A DNA stretch of 64,000 bases. Origin: Oscillospiraceae bacterium (lineage in GTDB: Bacteria; Bacillota; Clostridia; Oscillospirales; Ruminococcaceae). Below, in pieces: positions 32,429-41,413 of this stretch. The stretch covers positions 34,757-98,756 of the forward strand of contig JAHDPQ010000142.1 in NCBI GenBank assembly GCA_018434245.1, read 5' to 3'. A program made the translations under genes and the position numbers. Position 1 is the first letter of the stretch; each line of letters begins with the position of its first letter. Under the pieces are notes generated by a model. That model saw nothing but the letters and a program-made list of their open reading frames with translations. It ran no database searches and had not been told where the DNA came from.

Positions 32429-34528
32429 TTGAATCTGGAAATATTGGCGCCGGCCGGCGGCCCGGAAAGTCTTACCGCGGCAGTCCGGAGCGGCGCCGAT
32501 GCCGTCTATTTGGGAGCAGCTGGACTGCTCAATGCAAGGCGCAGCGCTCAGGGCTTTGATGAGGAGCAGCTGGCGCAGGCGGTAAGCTACTGCCACGGTC
32601 GTGGGGTCAAGGTGTACCTCACCCTCAACACCCTGATCCGCCAGGAGGAGGAGCCCCTGCTGCTCAGCGCTCTGGAAACCGCCTGCGCTCTGGGCGTAGA
32701 CGCGGTGCTGGTACAGGATTTGGCGGTGGCGGCCTGTATTAGAGCGGCCTGCCCCGATCTGCCCCTTCACGCCTCCACCCAGATGAGCATCACCGGGGTA
32801 GCGGGGGCCAAGCAGCTGGAGGAGCTGGGCTATACCAGAGTAGTTCTGGCCCGGGAGCTGACTCTTGCAGAAATCGCCGCCATCCGCCGGGAAACCTCCT
32901 TGGAGCTGGAGGTCTTTGTCCACGGGGCCCTGTGTATGAGCCTTTCGGGGCAGTGCTACCTTTCCTCCGTCATTGGCGGACGCAGCGGAAACCGGGGGCT
33001 CTGCGCCCAGCCCTGCCGCTTGCCCTTTGCAGGGGGAAGCAGCAGCCATGCCCTTTCTCTCAAAGATCTTTCCCTGCTGGACAGGCTGGAAGAGTTACAA
33101 AAAGCGGGAGTCTGCTCCGTTAAGATCGAAGGCCGGATGAAGCGGCCGGAATACGTGGCGGCAGCAGTCTCTGCCTGTGTGGCCGCCCGGGAAAAGAACC
33201 CTTACAACAAAGAAGATTTGGCGGCGGTGTTTTCCCGTAGCGGCTTTACCGACGGATACCTCACCGGGCGCAGGGATGCTTCCATGTTCGGCACCCGCCA
33301 AAAGGAGGATGTCACCGCCGCTACCTCATCTCTGCTGAAAAGCTACGAGGCACTGTACCGTCAGGAGCAGCAGCGGGTTCCCATTACTCTTGAATTTGGG
33401 ATGAAGGCGGGCAAGCCCTCCATCCTTACTGTCTGGGACAGGGAAGGCCGAACGGTCACCGTAACGGGGGATGAGCCTCAGGCGGCCCGCACTGCTCCCA
33501 CCGACGGGGGACGGGCCAAGGCGGCTCTGAGCAAAACGGGAGGCACTCCCTTTGTGGCGGAGGAGATCACCTGCCGGTTGGAGCCGGGGCTGATGCTTCC
33601 CGCCTCTGTCCTCAACGCCCTGCGCCGTCAGGCCTTAGAGGAGCTATTAAACCAGCGGGAACAGCTGTGTCCCGTGGCTTGGAACCGGGAGGCGGCTCAA
33701 AAGGTCTGGCAGCCTTCCGCCACCCACACTCCCCCGGAGCAGCCTGCCCAGCGGATTCGTCTGGGGCGGGCTGATCAGCTGGAAGCTGCCGCCCGGCAGA
33801 AGGCCCAGCTGCTGATTTTGCCTCTGCACCTTTGGGAACAGGCAGACCCTGATTTAATCGCGCAAAACGCCCACCGGATGGCGGTGGAGCTGCCCCGCTG
33901 TACCTTTGGAGCTGACGGCAAGCTACCCGCCCGGCTGGAACAAATCCGCGGCAGAGGAATCGGCCACGCTGTGGTGGGTTCTATGGGGGCCCTGCGGCAG
34001 GCAAAGGAGCTGGGCTTTGCCCTTCACGGAGATGTGTTCCTCAACATCTTCAACGCCCCGGCCTTGGAAGCATACCGCCGTCTGGGCCTTGCCGATGCCA
34101 CTCTCAGCTTTGAGCTGACCTTGGCCGAAGCCAAGGGGATGGAGGATGTTCTGCCCAGAGGGCTTCCCGCCTACGGCTACCTGCCTTTGATGACCTTGCG
34201 GGGCTGCCCTGCCAAGGCCCACGGCCAAGGCTGCAAGGGAACAGGCTGCGGGTATCCCCACCTCACCGACCGGATGGACAAGGAGTTCTTTCTGGACTGT
34301 GACGGTGTGGTTTCCACCCTGTACAACTGCGTCCCCCTCTGGATGGGGGACCGTCTGCCCGAGCTGAGGGGCCTTGATTTTTACACCGTCTACCTGACCC
34401 GGGAAACTCCGGAGGAAACCGCCCGGGTGCTGGATGGCTTTGCTGCAGAAGAAAAGCCTTGGACCCAGCACACTCGGGGACTTTATTACCGGGGAGAGGT
34501 TCTCCCCCAAAAAAGGAGCAAACCATGA
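32429..34528 (+). CDS. Peptidase U32 family protein (YhbU/RlhA-like)
   Basis: A 699-residue protein starting at TTG 32429 with AAGGAGG upstream. The N-terminal TIM-barrel U32 domain shows LAPAGGPESLTAAVRSGADAV-type start and HASTQMSI, then VFVHGALCMSLSGQCYLSS with conserved cysteines and KIEGRMKRPEYVAAAV. The C-terminal half is a U32-associated domain with further Cys clusters. Relatives act in tRNA/rRNA hydroxylation (RlhA, TrhP) rather than proteolysis. The stop overlaps the dut start by four bases. Confidence 0.88.
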   Translation: MNLEILAPAGGPESLTAAVRSGADAVYLGAAGLLNARRSAQGFDEEQLAQAVSYCHGRGVKVYLTLNTLIRQEEEPLLLSALETACALGVDAVLVQDLAVAACIRAACPDLPLHASTQMSITGVAGAKQLEELGYTRVVLARELTLAEIAAIRRETSLELEVFVHGALCMSLSGQCYLSSVIGGRSGNRGLCAQPCRLPFAGGSSSHALSLKDLSLLDRLEELQKAGVCSVKIEGRMKRPEYVAAAVSACVAAREKNPYNKEDLAAVFSRSGFTDGYLTGRRDASMFGTRQKEDVTAATSSLLKSYEALYRQEQQRVPITLEFGMKAGKPSILTVWDREGRTVTVTGDEPQAARTAPTDGGRAKAALSKTGGTPFVAEEITCRLEPGLMLPASVLNALRRQALEELLNQREQLCPVAWNREAAQKVWQPSATHTPPEQPAQRIRLGRADQLEAAARQKAQLLILPLHLWEQADPDLIAQNAHRMAVELPRCTFGADGKLPARLEQIRGRGIGHAVVGSMGALRQAKELGFALHGDVFLNIFNAPALEAYRRLGLADATLSFELTLAEAKGMEDVLPRGLPAYGYLPLMTLRGCPAKAHGQGCKGTGCGYPHLTDRMDKEFFLDCDGVVSTLYNCVPLWMGDRLPELRGLDFYTVYLTRETPEETARVLDGFAAEEKPWTQHTRGLYYRGEVLPQKRSKP

Positions 34529-34965
34529 AAGAGCTGAAGGTGCAAAAGCTGTATCCCCACGCCAAGCTGCCTCAAAGGGCCACCTCCACCAGCGCAGGGG
34601 CCGACCTCTGCGCCTGCCTTGTGGAGCCGCTGGTTCTGCCTGCCAAGGGACGGGCTACGGTACCCACCGGAGTGGCGGTGGAGATTGCCACAGGATGGGC
34701 CGGCTTTGTCTTTGGGCGCAGCGGACTTGGCATCCGCCACGGCATTGTCCCCGCCAATGCGGTGGGGGTCATCGACGCTGACTACCGGGGCGAAATCCTC
34801 GTGGGTCTTGTCAACCACGGGGAGGAGGACTACACCATCCAGCCGGGGGAGCGAATTGCCCAGCTGGTGCTTCTGCCGGTGGCACTGGCGGAAATTGTGG
34901 AGGTTCCGAGCCTTTCCGAGACCCGGCGGGGAGCAGGGGGCCTTGGCTCCACCGGAAAAGCATAG
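34525..34965 (+). CDS. dut: dUTP diphosphatase (dUTPase)
   Basis: It hydrolyses dUTP to dUMP and diphosphate, keeping uracil out of DNA and feeding dTMP synthesis. The 146-residue trimeric-type enzyme has all five motifs: AGADLCA, GRSGLG, NAVGVIDADYRGE, GERIAQLVLLP and RGAGGLGSTG. ATG 34525 with AAAAAGGAG upstream overlaps the U32 stop (ATGA), so translation is coupled. Confidence 0.96.
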   Translation: MKELKVQKLYPHAKLPQRATSTSAGADLCACLVEPLVLPAKGRATVPTGVAVEIATGWAGFVFGRSGLGIRHGIVPANAVGVIDADYRGEILVGLVNHGEEDYTIQPGERIAQLVLLPVALAEIVEVPSLSETRRGAGGLGSTGKA

Positions 34966-35078
34966 TCCGGTGGGCTTCTCTTGGACTGGAGCAGAGGGCC
35001 GCAGACATCCCTTTCAAAGAAAAACAGATACTTGAGCAGATTGAGCGCAGAGCATCTCAATCCAAAGGGGTAATTGTT

Positions 35079-35627
35079 ATGTTGATCTTAGCCTCCGGCT
35101 CCCCCCGGCGCAGGGAGCTTCTGGCGTATATCACCTCCGATTTTGCCGTTATCACCCACCCCACCGACGAGAGCTTTCCCCCCGATGTTTCCCCCCGCCG
35201 GGGAGCAGAGCTGCTGGCCTTACGCAAGGCCAAAGCGGTAGCTGGGGAGCATCCCAGGGATGTGGTGATAGGAGCCGACACCATTGTGGTGCTGGGGGGA
35301 GAAATCTTTGGCAAGCCAAAGGACCACGCCGATGCTGTTCGGATGCTGCAGGCACTGTCGGGGCGGGAGCACACTGTCTACACCGGTGTAGCGGTGCTTT
35401 CCCCTCAGGGGGAGGAGGTCTTTTCGGAGGGGACGGCAGTGCGTTTTCTTCCCCTTTCCCAAGAGGAAATTGAAGCCTATGTGGCCACTGGAGAGCCTAT
35501 GGACAAGGCGGGAGCTTACGGTATTCAGGGTAAGGGAGCCTTGTTGGTGGAAGGAATCACCGGCGACTTTTACAATGTAATGGGTCTGCCGGTCTGCCGG
35601 TTGGGAAAAGCGTTATCGGCCCGATAG
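35079..35627 (+). CDS. maf: Maf-type nucleoside triphosphate pyrophosphatase
   Basis: A 182-residue house-cleaning enzyme that hydrolyses dTTP, UTP or modified NTPs. The N-terminal LASGSPRRRELL nucleotide site, the GADTIVVLGGEIFGKP block and DKAGAYGIQGKG are diagnostic. A ribosome site AAAGGGG precedes ATG 35079. It follows dut by 113 bases in the same direction; both genes sanitise nucleotide pools. Confidence 0.94.
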   Translation: MLILASGSPRRRELLAYITSDFAVITHPTDESFPPDVSPRRGAELLALRKAKAVAGEHPRDVVIGADTIVVLGGEIFGKPKDHADAVRMLQALSGREHTVYTGVAVLSPQGEEVFSEGTAVRFLPLSQEEIEAYVATGEPMDKAGAYGIQGKGALLVEGITGDFYNVMGLPVCRLGKALSAR

Positions 35628-35634
35628 CATACAA

Positions 35635-35680
35635 AAAACAGCCTCTGCCAACCGTTGTGGCAAAGGCTGTTTTAATTTTT
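35635..35680 (+). terminator. Bidirectional terminator (maf / LacI-family gene)
   Basis: AAAACAGCC plus TGCCA pair with TGGCA plus GGCTGTTTT; T-rich on both strands. Confidence 0.8.
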
Positions 35681-35688
35681 AAGAATTT

Positions 35689-36693
35689 TCAGGTGGAGGT
35701 GCGCTCAATCATCTTGGTTTTCAGCAGCACGTAGCCGCCGCTGGTTTCCTGACCGGTGAATTTGCGATGGAGATAATTTTGGGTGTACTCCACCATCTCA
35801 TTGACCGGCTGGGACACCGAGGTGAGCTGGTAGCTGCTCCACTGGGCCTGCTCCAGACTGTCGAACCCCACAAAGGCAACATCCTGAGGGATTTGCAACC
35901 CCAACTTGTGGCGAGCTACATCCATGGCTCCAAAGGCCATTAAATCGTTGGCGCAAAAGATTGCCCGGGGCAGCTTGCCCTGCCGGAAAATCTGCAGGAG
36001 AGCCTTGGCTCCCGAACTGTAGCTGTAATCTCCGCTGGCCATCGCCAGCTTGTGGAAGCCGTGGCGGGCCAGGGTGTCTGCAAAGCCCTTGTGGCGGAAT
36101 ACACTGGTCTGGCGGGAGGGCTTTCCCGCAATAAAGCCAAAGCTGTCGTAGCCCTTGGATACCAGATAATCCGCCACCATGGCCCCTGCGTCCACGTTGT
36201 CGGAACAGACGGAGAAGAAGTAACGGCTGTCGTATTGGCAGTTAAAGAGGACAAGGGGAACCTTCACCCGGGAGAACTTATCGCTCATCCGCACGGAAAG
36301 AGCCGCCGACAGTACAATGACAGCATCCACATTGTATTGCAGCACCCGGTAGAGAATATCGTCCAAATCCTGCTCGTAGGGGGACTCCACAAACAGCAGC
36401 TGCTTGCCCATGGAGGAGACCATCTCGGAAAGGCGAATGAGAAGAGTTTGATAAAAAGGATTGACAAAGTTGAGGGAAACCACCGCGATGAGGTTGGTTT
36501 CCCGGCCGCCCGGCCCCTTGGAAGCGCTGGCGGGTTTATACCCAAGCTCCTTGGCGGCAGCCATCACCTTTTCCACCGTGTCGTCCCGGACATAATCCCG
36601 TCGGCTAAACACCCGGGATACCGTCGCTTGGGAGACTCCCGCCAGATTGGCTACATCCTTGGAGGTGACAGACTTCTTATTGCTCTGGCTCAT
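35689..36693 (-). CDS. LacI-family transcriptional regulator
   Basis: A 334-residue regulator with HTH TSKDVANLAGVSQATVSRVF and hinge segment GYKPASASKG. A PurR/RbsR-like effector domain follows (VSLNFVNPFYQTLL, VLFNCQYDS, GFIAGKPSRQTS, FCANDLMAFGAMDVARH). ATG 36693 follows AAGAAGGGA; the longer frame is not supported. No sugar or transport genes lie beside it, so its targets are unknown and probably distant. It differs clearly from the LacI protein at 8440. Confidence 0.88.
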   Translation of the reverse strand: MSQSNKKSVTSKDVANLAGVSQATVSRVFSRRDYVRDDTVEKVMAAAKELGYKPASASKGPGGRETNLIAVVSLNFVNPFYQTLLIRLSEMVSSMGKQLLFVESPYEQDLDDILYRVLQYNVDAVIVLSAALSVRMSDKFSRVKVPLVLFNCQYDSRYFFSVCSDNVDAGAMVADYLVSKGYDSFGFIAGKPSRQTSVFRHKGFADTLARHGFHKLAMASGDYSYSSGAKALLQIFRQGKLPRAIFCANDLMAFGAMDVARHKLGLQIPQDVAFVGFDSLEQAQWSSYQLTSVSQPVNEMVEYTQNYLHRKFTGQETSGGYVLLKTKMIERTST

Positions 36694-37061
36694 TGGCCGA
36701 ATCCCTTCTTTCCATTGCCGAAAAATAGGTAAGCGTTGCAGATTATGGTGAACTTCCCCCATTCTAGCAGATATTCTACCGGGATTCAAGGCGTAAAGCC
36801 CTCCCTCAGGGGGAAGCAAGACTCCGGCCCAATCAATATTTTGCAAAAGCCCAAAGGATTCTTAGGAGTCCGGCGGAAACTATAGGGGTATATACAATAA
36901 GAGAGGGTTTTCCCTACAGGTTCTACTTGGCAGAAAGCTGCATCCCACCCTTCCACCGGAAAAAGGCTTTTCCCCCGGCTGACCCTGTGGTACAATAGAG
37001 CCAGAAGCTTGCGCCGCCATCAGACAGCGGTGCGACCATAGCAAAGCAAAGGATGTATGGC
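36694..37061. other. Intergenic region before tex
   Basis: No gene seen in about 370 bases. TACAAT at 36991-36996 is a possible -10 for tex with a weak -35. TATACAAT near 36890 may be another. No clear operator or RNA structure was found. Confidence 0.5.
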
Positions 37062-39218
37062 ATGACAATTAATCAGCAACTGGCAAAAGAACTGGGGCTG
37101 GAGCAGTGGCAGGTAGACGCCGCTGTCGAGCTTATTCAGGGAGGAGCCACCATCCCCTTTATCGCCCGGTACCGCAAGGAGGTCACCGGCAGTTTGGACG
37201 ACACGGTGCTGCGGGACCTTTCGGAGCGGCTTGTTTACCTGCAAAACCTGCAAAAGCGCAAGGAGGAAGTGAGCGCTTCCATTGCCGAGCAGGAAAAACT
37301 CACCCCCGAGCTTGCCGCCGCCATCGAAAAGGCTCAGACTCTGGCGGAGGTGGAGGACCTGTACCGCCCCTACAAGCCCAAGCGGAGAACCCGAGCCTCC
37401 ATGGCCCGGGAGCGGGGGCTGGAGCCTCTGGCCCTGACTCTGCTGGAGCAAAAACGGGAGATGGCCGACCCTCTCCTGCTGGCGGAAGAGTATGTGGATG
37501 AGGAAAAGGAAGTCCCCGATGCCGCCGCCGCATTGCAGGGAGCCATGGATATTGTGGCGGAAACCGTCTCCGACAATGCGGAGATCCGCAAGAAGCTCCG
37601 CTCCTATCTCAGCCGCAAGGCGGAGATTAAAACCGTGGCCGCCAAGGAGGAAGACAGCGTCTACTCCATGTACTACGATTTTCAGGAGCCTTATGGGAAG
37701 CTGCCCGGCCACCGGATTCTGGCTATCAACCGGGGAGAGAAGGAGGGTTTTTTGAAGGTGAGCCTTGTGGCCGACCCACAGGAGGCTTTGGGCTTTCTTT
37801 ACGATGCTGTTCTCAAAGGGGAAAGCCCCGCCAAAGAGTGGCTGGTCAAAGCCATGGACGACAGCTACTCCCGCCTCATCTTCCCCTCTCTGGAAAACGA
37901 GCTGCGGGGAATGCTCACCGAAAAGGCACAGGACAGCGCCATCGACGTTTTTAAGGAAAACCTCAGCCAGCTTTTGATGCAGCCCCCCCTCAAGGACCGG
38001 GTGGTGCTGGGGCTAGACCCGGCCTACCGCACCGGCTGCAAAATTGCCGTGGTGGACGCCACCGGCAAGGTACTGGACACCACCGTGGTCTATCCCACCC
38101 CCCCGCAAAACAAGGTGGAGGAGGCCAAACGTGTCCTCAAAGGGCTGATTCAAAAGCATGGAGTCAACGTCATCTCCATCGGCAACGGAACCGCCTCGGG
38201 GGAAAGCGAGCGGTTTGTGGCCCAGCTGATTGGGGAGCTTCCCCAAAAGGTCAGCTATATGGTGGTCAGCGAGGCGGGAGCCTCGGTGTACTCTGCCTCC
38301 AAGCTGGCGGCGGAGGAGTTCCCGGAGTTTGACGTCAGCCTGCGCAGTGCCATTTCCATCGCCCGGCGGATTCAGGACCCTTTGGCCGAGCTGGTCAAAA
38401 TCGACCCCAAGGCCATTGGTGTGGGCCAGTATCAGCACGACATGCCTCCCGCCAAGCTGGACGCCTCTCTGGGTGGCGTGGTGGAAAGCTGCGTCAACAG
38501 CGTGGGGGTGGACCTGAATACCGCCTCTCACTCCCTGCTGGGATATGTGGCGGGAGTCAACAAAACGGTGGCCAAGAACATTGTGACCTACCGGGAAGAA
38601 AACGGCCGCTTTACCGATCGCAGCCAACTGAAAAAGGTACCCAAGCTGGGGGCAAAATCCTTTGAGCAGTGCGCCGGGTTCCTGCGGGTGAAGGACGGAA
38701 AGAACGTGCTGGACTCCACCGCCGTTCACCCCGAAAGCTACAAGGCAGCCAAGGCTCTGCTGGCCGAGTGCGGCTTTGCCCTCACCGATGTAGGCGCCGG
38801 AAGCCTTTCCGACCTGAGAAGCCGGGCCTCCAAAATCGGGTTGCCCTCCCTAGCCCAAAAGGTAGGGGTGGGAGAGCCCACTCTGAAGGACATCATCGAT
38901 GAGCTGCTCAAGCCGGGCCGCGACCCCCGGGACCAGCTGCCGCCCCCTCTTTTGCGCACCGACGTCCTCTCCATGGAGGATTTGAAGCCGGAGATGATTC
39001 TGTCGGGAACGGTGCGCAACATCGTGGACTTTGGCGCCTTTGTGGACATCGGAGTCCATCAGGACGGGCTGGTGCATGTATCCCAGCTGGCCGACCGCTT
39101 TATCAAGCACCCTCTGGACGCCGTCAAGGTGGGGCAGGTGGTCAAGGTGAAGGTGCTGGCGGTGGATGAGGCGAAAAAAAGAATCTCCCTCACCATGCGA
39201 AAAGTTCCCCAGGAGTAA
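37062..39218 (+). CDS. tex: Tex-type RNA-binding transcription accessory protein
   Basis: A 718-residue cytoplasmic protein. In order: N-terminal helical domain, YqgF/RNase H-like domain (LGLDPAYRTGCKIAVVD), helix-hairpin-helix region (AKNIVTYREENGRFTDRSQL), and a C-terminal S1 domain (ILSGTVRNIVDFGAFVDIGV). Tex/Spt6-like proteins bind nucleic acid during transcription. ATG 37062 follows AAAGGA; ATG 37053 overlaps that site. Ends at a strong terminator. Confidence 0.95.
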   Translation: MTINQQLAKELGLEQWQVDAAVELIQGGATIPFIARYRKEVTGSLDDTVLRDLSERLVYLQNLQKRKEEVSASIAEQEKLTPELAAAIEKAQTLAEVEDLYRPYKPKRRTRASMARERGLEPLALTLLEQKREMADPLLLAEEYVDEEKEVPDAAAALQGAMDIVAETVSDNAEIRKKLRSYLSRKAEIKTVAAKEEDSVYSMYYDFQEPYGKLPGHRILAINRGEKEGFLKVSLVADPQEALGFLYDAVLKGESPAKEWLVKAMDDSYSRLIFPSLENELRGMLTEKAQDSAIDVFKENLSQLLMQPPLKDRVVLGLDPAYRTGCKIAVVDATGKVLDTTVVYPTPPQNKVEEAKRVLKGLIQKHGVNVISIGNGTASGESERFVAQLIGELPQKVSYMVVSEAGASVYSASKLAAEEFPEFDVSLRSAISIARRIQDPLAELVKIDPKAIGVGQYQHDMPPAKLDASLGGVVESCVNSVGVDLNTASHSLLGYVAGVNKTVAKNIVTYREENGRFTDRSQLKKVPKLGAKSFEQCAGFLRVKDGKNVLDSTAVHPESYKAAKALLAECGFALTDVGAGSLSDLRSRASKIGLPSLAQKVGVGEPTLKDIIDELLKPGRDPRDQLPPPLLRTDVLSMEDLKPEMILSGTVRNIVDFGAFVDIGVHQDGLVHVSQLADRFIKHPLDAVKVGQVVKVKVLAVDEAKKRISLTMRKVPQE

Positions 39219-39225
39219 AAAATAC

Positions 39226-39270
39226 AACGGTTGCCGGACCTTCAAAGAGAGGTTCGGCAATCGTTTTTTC
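39226..39270 (+). terminator. Terminator of tex
   Basis: 15-bp stem with two wobbles (39226-39240 with 39251-39265), then six Ts. Confidence 0.85.
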
Positions 39271-39331
39271 CCGATGCCAAGCCAAAAACCCACCTTGGAA
39301 AAATCCATTTTTAATTTTGCGGACAAGGATG

Positions 39332-39360
39332 TTGACAAATTTTAATGGATACGCTATAAT
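39332..39360 (+). promoter_or_regulatory. SigA promoter for tRNA-Met and tRNA-Glu
   Basis: TTGACA (39332-39337), 17-bp spacer, TATAAT (39355-39360). A perfect match to consensus, 15 bases before the tRNA. Confidence 0.9.
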
Positions 39361-39375
39361 AACAAAGCTTGATGT

Positions 39376-39452
39376 GGCGGCATAGCTCAGTTGGCTAGAG
39401 CATTCGGTTCATACCCGGAGTGTCACTGGTTCAAATCCAGTTGCCGCTACCA
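39376..39452 (+). tRNA. tRNA-Met (CAU), elongator type
   Basis: 77 nt including encoded CCA. All four stems form; the anticodon loop is TTCATAC. The acceptor starts G1 and the anticodon stem lacks the three G-C pairs of the initiator, so it is elongator Met rather than fMet. Ile2 (lysidine) cannot be fully excluded. TmcAL in this window would modify elongator Met. Confidence 0.93.
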
Positions 39453-39506
39453 ATTACTGTGAGAATTCGAGGCAAATGTGCATTTGTTTTCCTTCTCACA
39501 CTTCCA

Positions 39507-39581
39507 GGCCCGTTGGTCAAGCGGTTAAGACACCGCCCTTTCACGGCGGTAACACGGGTTCGATTCCCGTACGGGTCACCA
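39507..39581 (+). tRNA. tRNA-Glu (UUC)
   Basis: 75 nt including encoded CCA. Anticodon stem CCGCC/GGCGG with loop CTTTCAC; acceptor GGCCCGT/ACGGGTC. It is 54 bases after tRNA-Met and shares its promoter. Confidence 0.95.
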
Positions 39582-39586
39582 GAAAG

Positions 39587-39623
39587 AAACCACGTAGTTT
39601 TCAGCAAACTAGGTGGTTTTTTC
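39587..39623 (+). terminator. Terminator of the tRNA-Met/Glu unit
   Basis: AAACCAC-TAGTTT pairs with AAACTA-GTGGTTT, followed by TTTT. Confidence 0.8.
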
Positions 39624-39740
39624 ATCCCTCTTTGCTCGGCGCTGTACCGGGATTTTGGGGAATAGGGGGAGGGCGGCGGTCCTTTATGGATGGTAAAACC
39701 TTGGAGCCCCTTGCAAAAAATCCCTTATTGTATTTTATCC

Positions 39741-39769
39741 TTGCAAAACCCTGTACATTATGGTAAAAT
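39741..39769 (+). promoter_or_regulatory. SigA-type promoter of secG
   Basis: TTGCAA (39741-39746), 17-bp spacer, TAAAAT (39764-39769). Confidence 0.7.
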
Positions 39770-39827
39770 TTTAAGGCTGGATATGCCCTTGAATTTTTAG
39801 GGGAACCGGAGAAAGGACTGTAAAGGC

Positions 39828-40082
39828 ATGAATGTGTTTGAAATGATTGGCGGCGTGGTCATGGTGCTGATGAGCATAGCGATTTCGCTGTTGGTTCTGC
39901 TTCAGGAAGGCAGCAAGGGCGGCGGCATCACCGCATTGACCGGCGGGGACAGCGACTCCTTCTTCGGGAAAAACGGCGGGCTTACCCGGGATGCCATGTT
40001 ATATCGGGCCACCCGTTTTTGCGCCATTGTCTTTTTTGTCGTCACCATTGTTGTGTACGGACTGGATGTTTACATGGCCTAA
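39828..40082 (+). CDS. secG: Preprotein translocase subunit SecG
   Basis: An 84-residue two-helix membrane protein that helps SecYE cycle during protein export. Helix 1 (MIGGVVMVLMSIAISLLVLL) leads to the conserved QEGSKGGG turn, then a loop with SFFGKNGG, and helix 2 (ATRFCAIVFFVVTIVVYGL). ATG 39828 has AGAAAGGA upstream. It often precedes rnr-smpB in Firmicutes; here a tRNA-Arg gene follows instead. Confidence 0.93.
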   Translation: MNVFEMIGGVVMVLMSIAISLLVLLQEGSKGGGITALTGGDSDSFFGKNGGLTRDAMLYRATRFCAIVFFVVTIVVYGLDVYMA

Positions 40083-40101
40083 GCTGTATAGCCGTCAGAC
40101 A

Positions 40102-40130
40102 AACCCGTCCCTGCGGCGGGCTTGTTTTGT
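40102..40130 (+). terminator. Terminator of secG
   Basis: Short CCCG/CGGG stem with an internal GC-rich loop, then CTTGTTTTGTTTTG. Confidence 0.5.
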
Positions 40131-40135
40131 TTTGT

Positions 40136-40210
40136 GCCCCCATAGTTAAATGGATATAATAAGCCCCTCCTAAGGGCTAGTTATAGGTTCGATTCCTATT
40201 GGGGGTGCCA
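40136..40210 (+). tRNA. tRNA-Arg (CCU)
   Basis: 75 nt including encoded CCA. Anticodon stem AGCCC/GGGCT with loop CTCCTAA; acceptor GCCCCCA/TGGGGGT. It lies alone, 53 bases after secG. Confidence 0.92.
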
Positions 40211-40275
40211 AAAAGCTGCCGGATGGCGGCTTTTTTTGCATCCGCCAGTACAGCATGCAGCCAGAATTTTCAGTG

Positions 40276-40303
40276 TGGACATTTCCGTGTCATCTGCTAT
40301 AAT
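40276..40303 (+). promoter_or_regulatory. SigA-type promoter of the HD-domain gene
   Basis: TGGACA (40276-40281), 16-bp spacer, TATAAT (40298-40303). Confidence 0.6.
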
Positions 40304-40417
40304 GAATAACGTGGCTTAAAAACATCAAAGTATATTCAGGGGAATTTAGTTCCTATATTTTTATTTTGTTGATTAGGCAAAGCTTCTGACGCTTTGCAAA
40401 AAAGGGTGACTAATTAC

Positions 40418-40939
40418 ATGGTATTTTTTCTGTTCAGGAGGCTCCGGGAATTCCGTTCCAATGCCGTAGCCGAATTTTATCTTCATATCCGCCCCTTACT
40501 GGAGGACCCCCAGGTACAGGAGTTGGGAAACTACATACAGCACAACTGTCATTCCCGGCTCAACCACTGTTTGGATGTGGCTTACTGTAGCTTTTTCATC
40601 GCAAAGCTGTTGGGATGGGACTACAAAAGTGCTGCCCGGGGCGGCCTGCTCCATGACCTGTTTCTCTACGACCGGAAGGAAAACAAGCAGAAGGCTCAGG
40701 GGCACCTGCGCAGGCACCCCATTATCGCGCTGGAAAACGCCAGAAAGGTCTGCACCCTCAACAAGGTGGAGGAGGACATCATCCGCCGCCACATGTGGCT
40801 GGTTACTCTGGTGCCACCCCGCTACAAGGAAGGTTATATTGTCACCTTTGTGGATAAGTACTGCGCCCTGCGGGAAGCGATCATCAGCTACCGCAACAGC
40901 CGCAGAACACTGGCTCTTTCGGCGGGGGGAGCAGCGTAA
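40418..40939 (+). CDS. HD-domain phosphohydrolase-like protein
   Basis: A 173-residue protein with an HD metal site: H in NHCLDVAYCSFFIA, the HD pair in RGGLLHDLFLYDR, a later H in RRHPIIALENA and D in TFVDKYCALRE. Such small HD proteins in Clostridia are annotated as phosphohydrolases of unknown substrate. ATG 40418 follows AAGGGTGA; TTG 40394 or GTG 40406 are alternatives. A large palindrome follows the stop. Confidence 0.82.
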   Translation: MVFFLFRRLREFRSNAVAEFYLHIRPLLEDPQVQELGNYIQHNCHSRLNHCLDVAYCSFFIAKLLGWDYKSAARGGLLHDLFLYDRKENKQKAQGHLRRHPIIALENARKVCTLNKVEEDIIRRHMWLVTLVPPRYKEGYIVTFVDKYCALREAIISYRNSRRTLALSAGGAA

Positions 40940-40952
40940 CTCATTTCACCAA

Positions 40953-41014
40953 AAATGCCCTCGATTTTGCAAAGCCGTACAGTTCCCGGGAACTGTACGG
41001 CTTGTTGGCATTTG
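40953..41014 (+). terminator. 32-bp perfect palindrome with outer stem (terminator-like)
   Basis: The bases 40972-41003 form a perfect inverted repeat with no loop (centre TTCCCGGGAA). AAATGCC upstream pairs with GGCATTT downstream, giving an outer stem. It may be a terminator, but it is unusually long and its T content is poor. Confidence 0.55.
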
Positions 41015-41316
41015 CCGAGCAACCGATAGGAATAGATGTTATGGGTGCTTTCGGGCAAGAGAGGAAGAAATACTAGGGAGCCGGGATGGGCTCCATGGGG
41101 TTTGGCAGGAGATGAGAGACCGACGCAGCCGCCAGAATTTTTTGTTTGTGCCTGCGGGAGAGTGCCCCGCTTTTCCGGGTTTTAGTTCTGACCCGCGGCG
41201 CTCAGGTATTTCTAAGATAGTAGCACTATAATCCTGTCGGGGTTTTATGTTTTTTTATACAGTTTCCCACCCTTTCATACCCTCCATCGAATTGTGATAA
41301 AAAAGCAGTTTTTTAG
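41015..41316. other. Unassigned intergenic sequence before the carboxyltransferase operon
   Basis: About 300 bases with no supported gene. Local inverted repeats are visible (GGGAGCC/GGCTCC near 41075-41096; GCGGGAGAGTGCCCCGC at 41154-41170). I compared it by eye with common riboswitch signatures (TPP, SAM, glycine, cobalamin, GEMM, ykkC) and found no match. Confidence 0.5.
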
Positions 41317-41345
41317 TTGAGAGTTGAGCGATTTTCGTGTATACT
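41317..41345 (+). promoter_or_regulatory. SigA-type promoter of the carboxyltransferase operon
   Basis: TTGAGA (41317-41322), 17-bp spacer, TATACT (41340-41345). Confidence 0.7.
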
Positions 41346-41413
41346 TTAACATGATTAGAATTTTATAAGACAATGCTTTAAGATGCAAAATATACACGGA
41401 TGGAGGAACCTAG

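Noticed and set aside
36694-36846. 51-codon extension of the second LacI regulator
   Set aside because: The helix-turn-helix normally begins within the first ten residues, and AAGAAGGGA supports ATG 36693.
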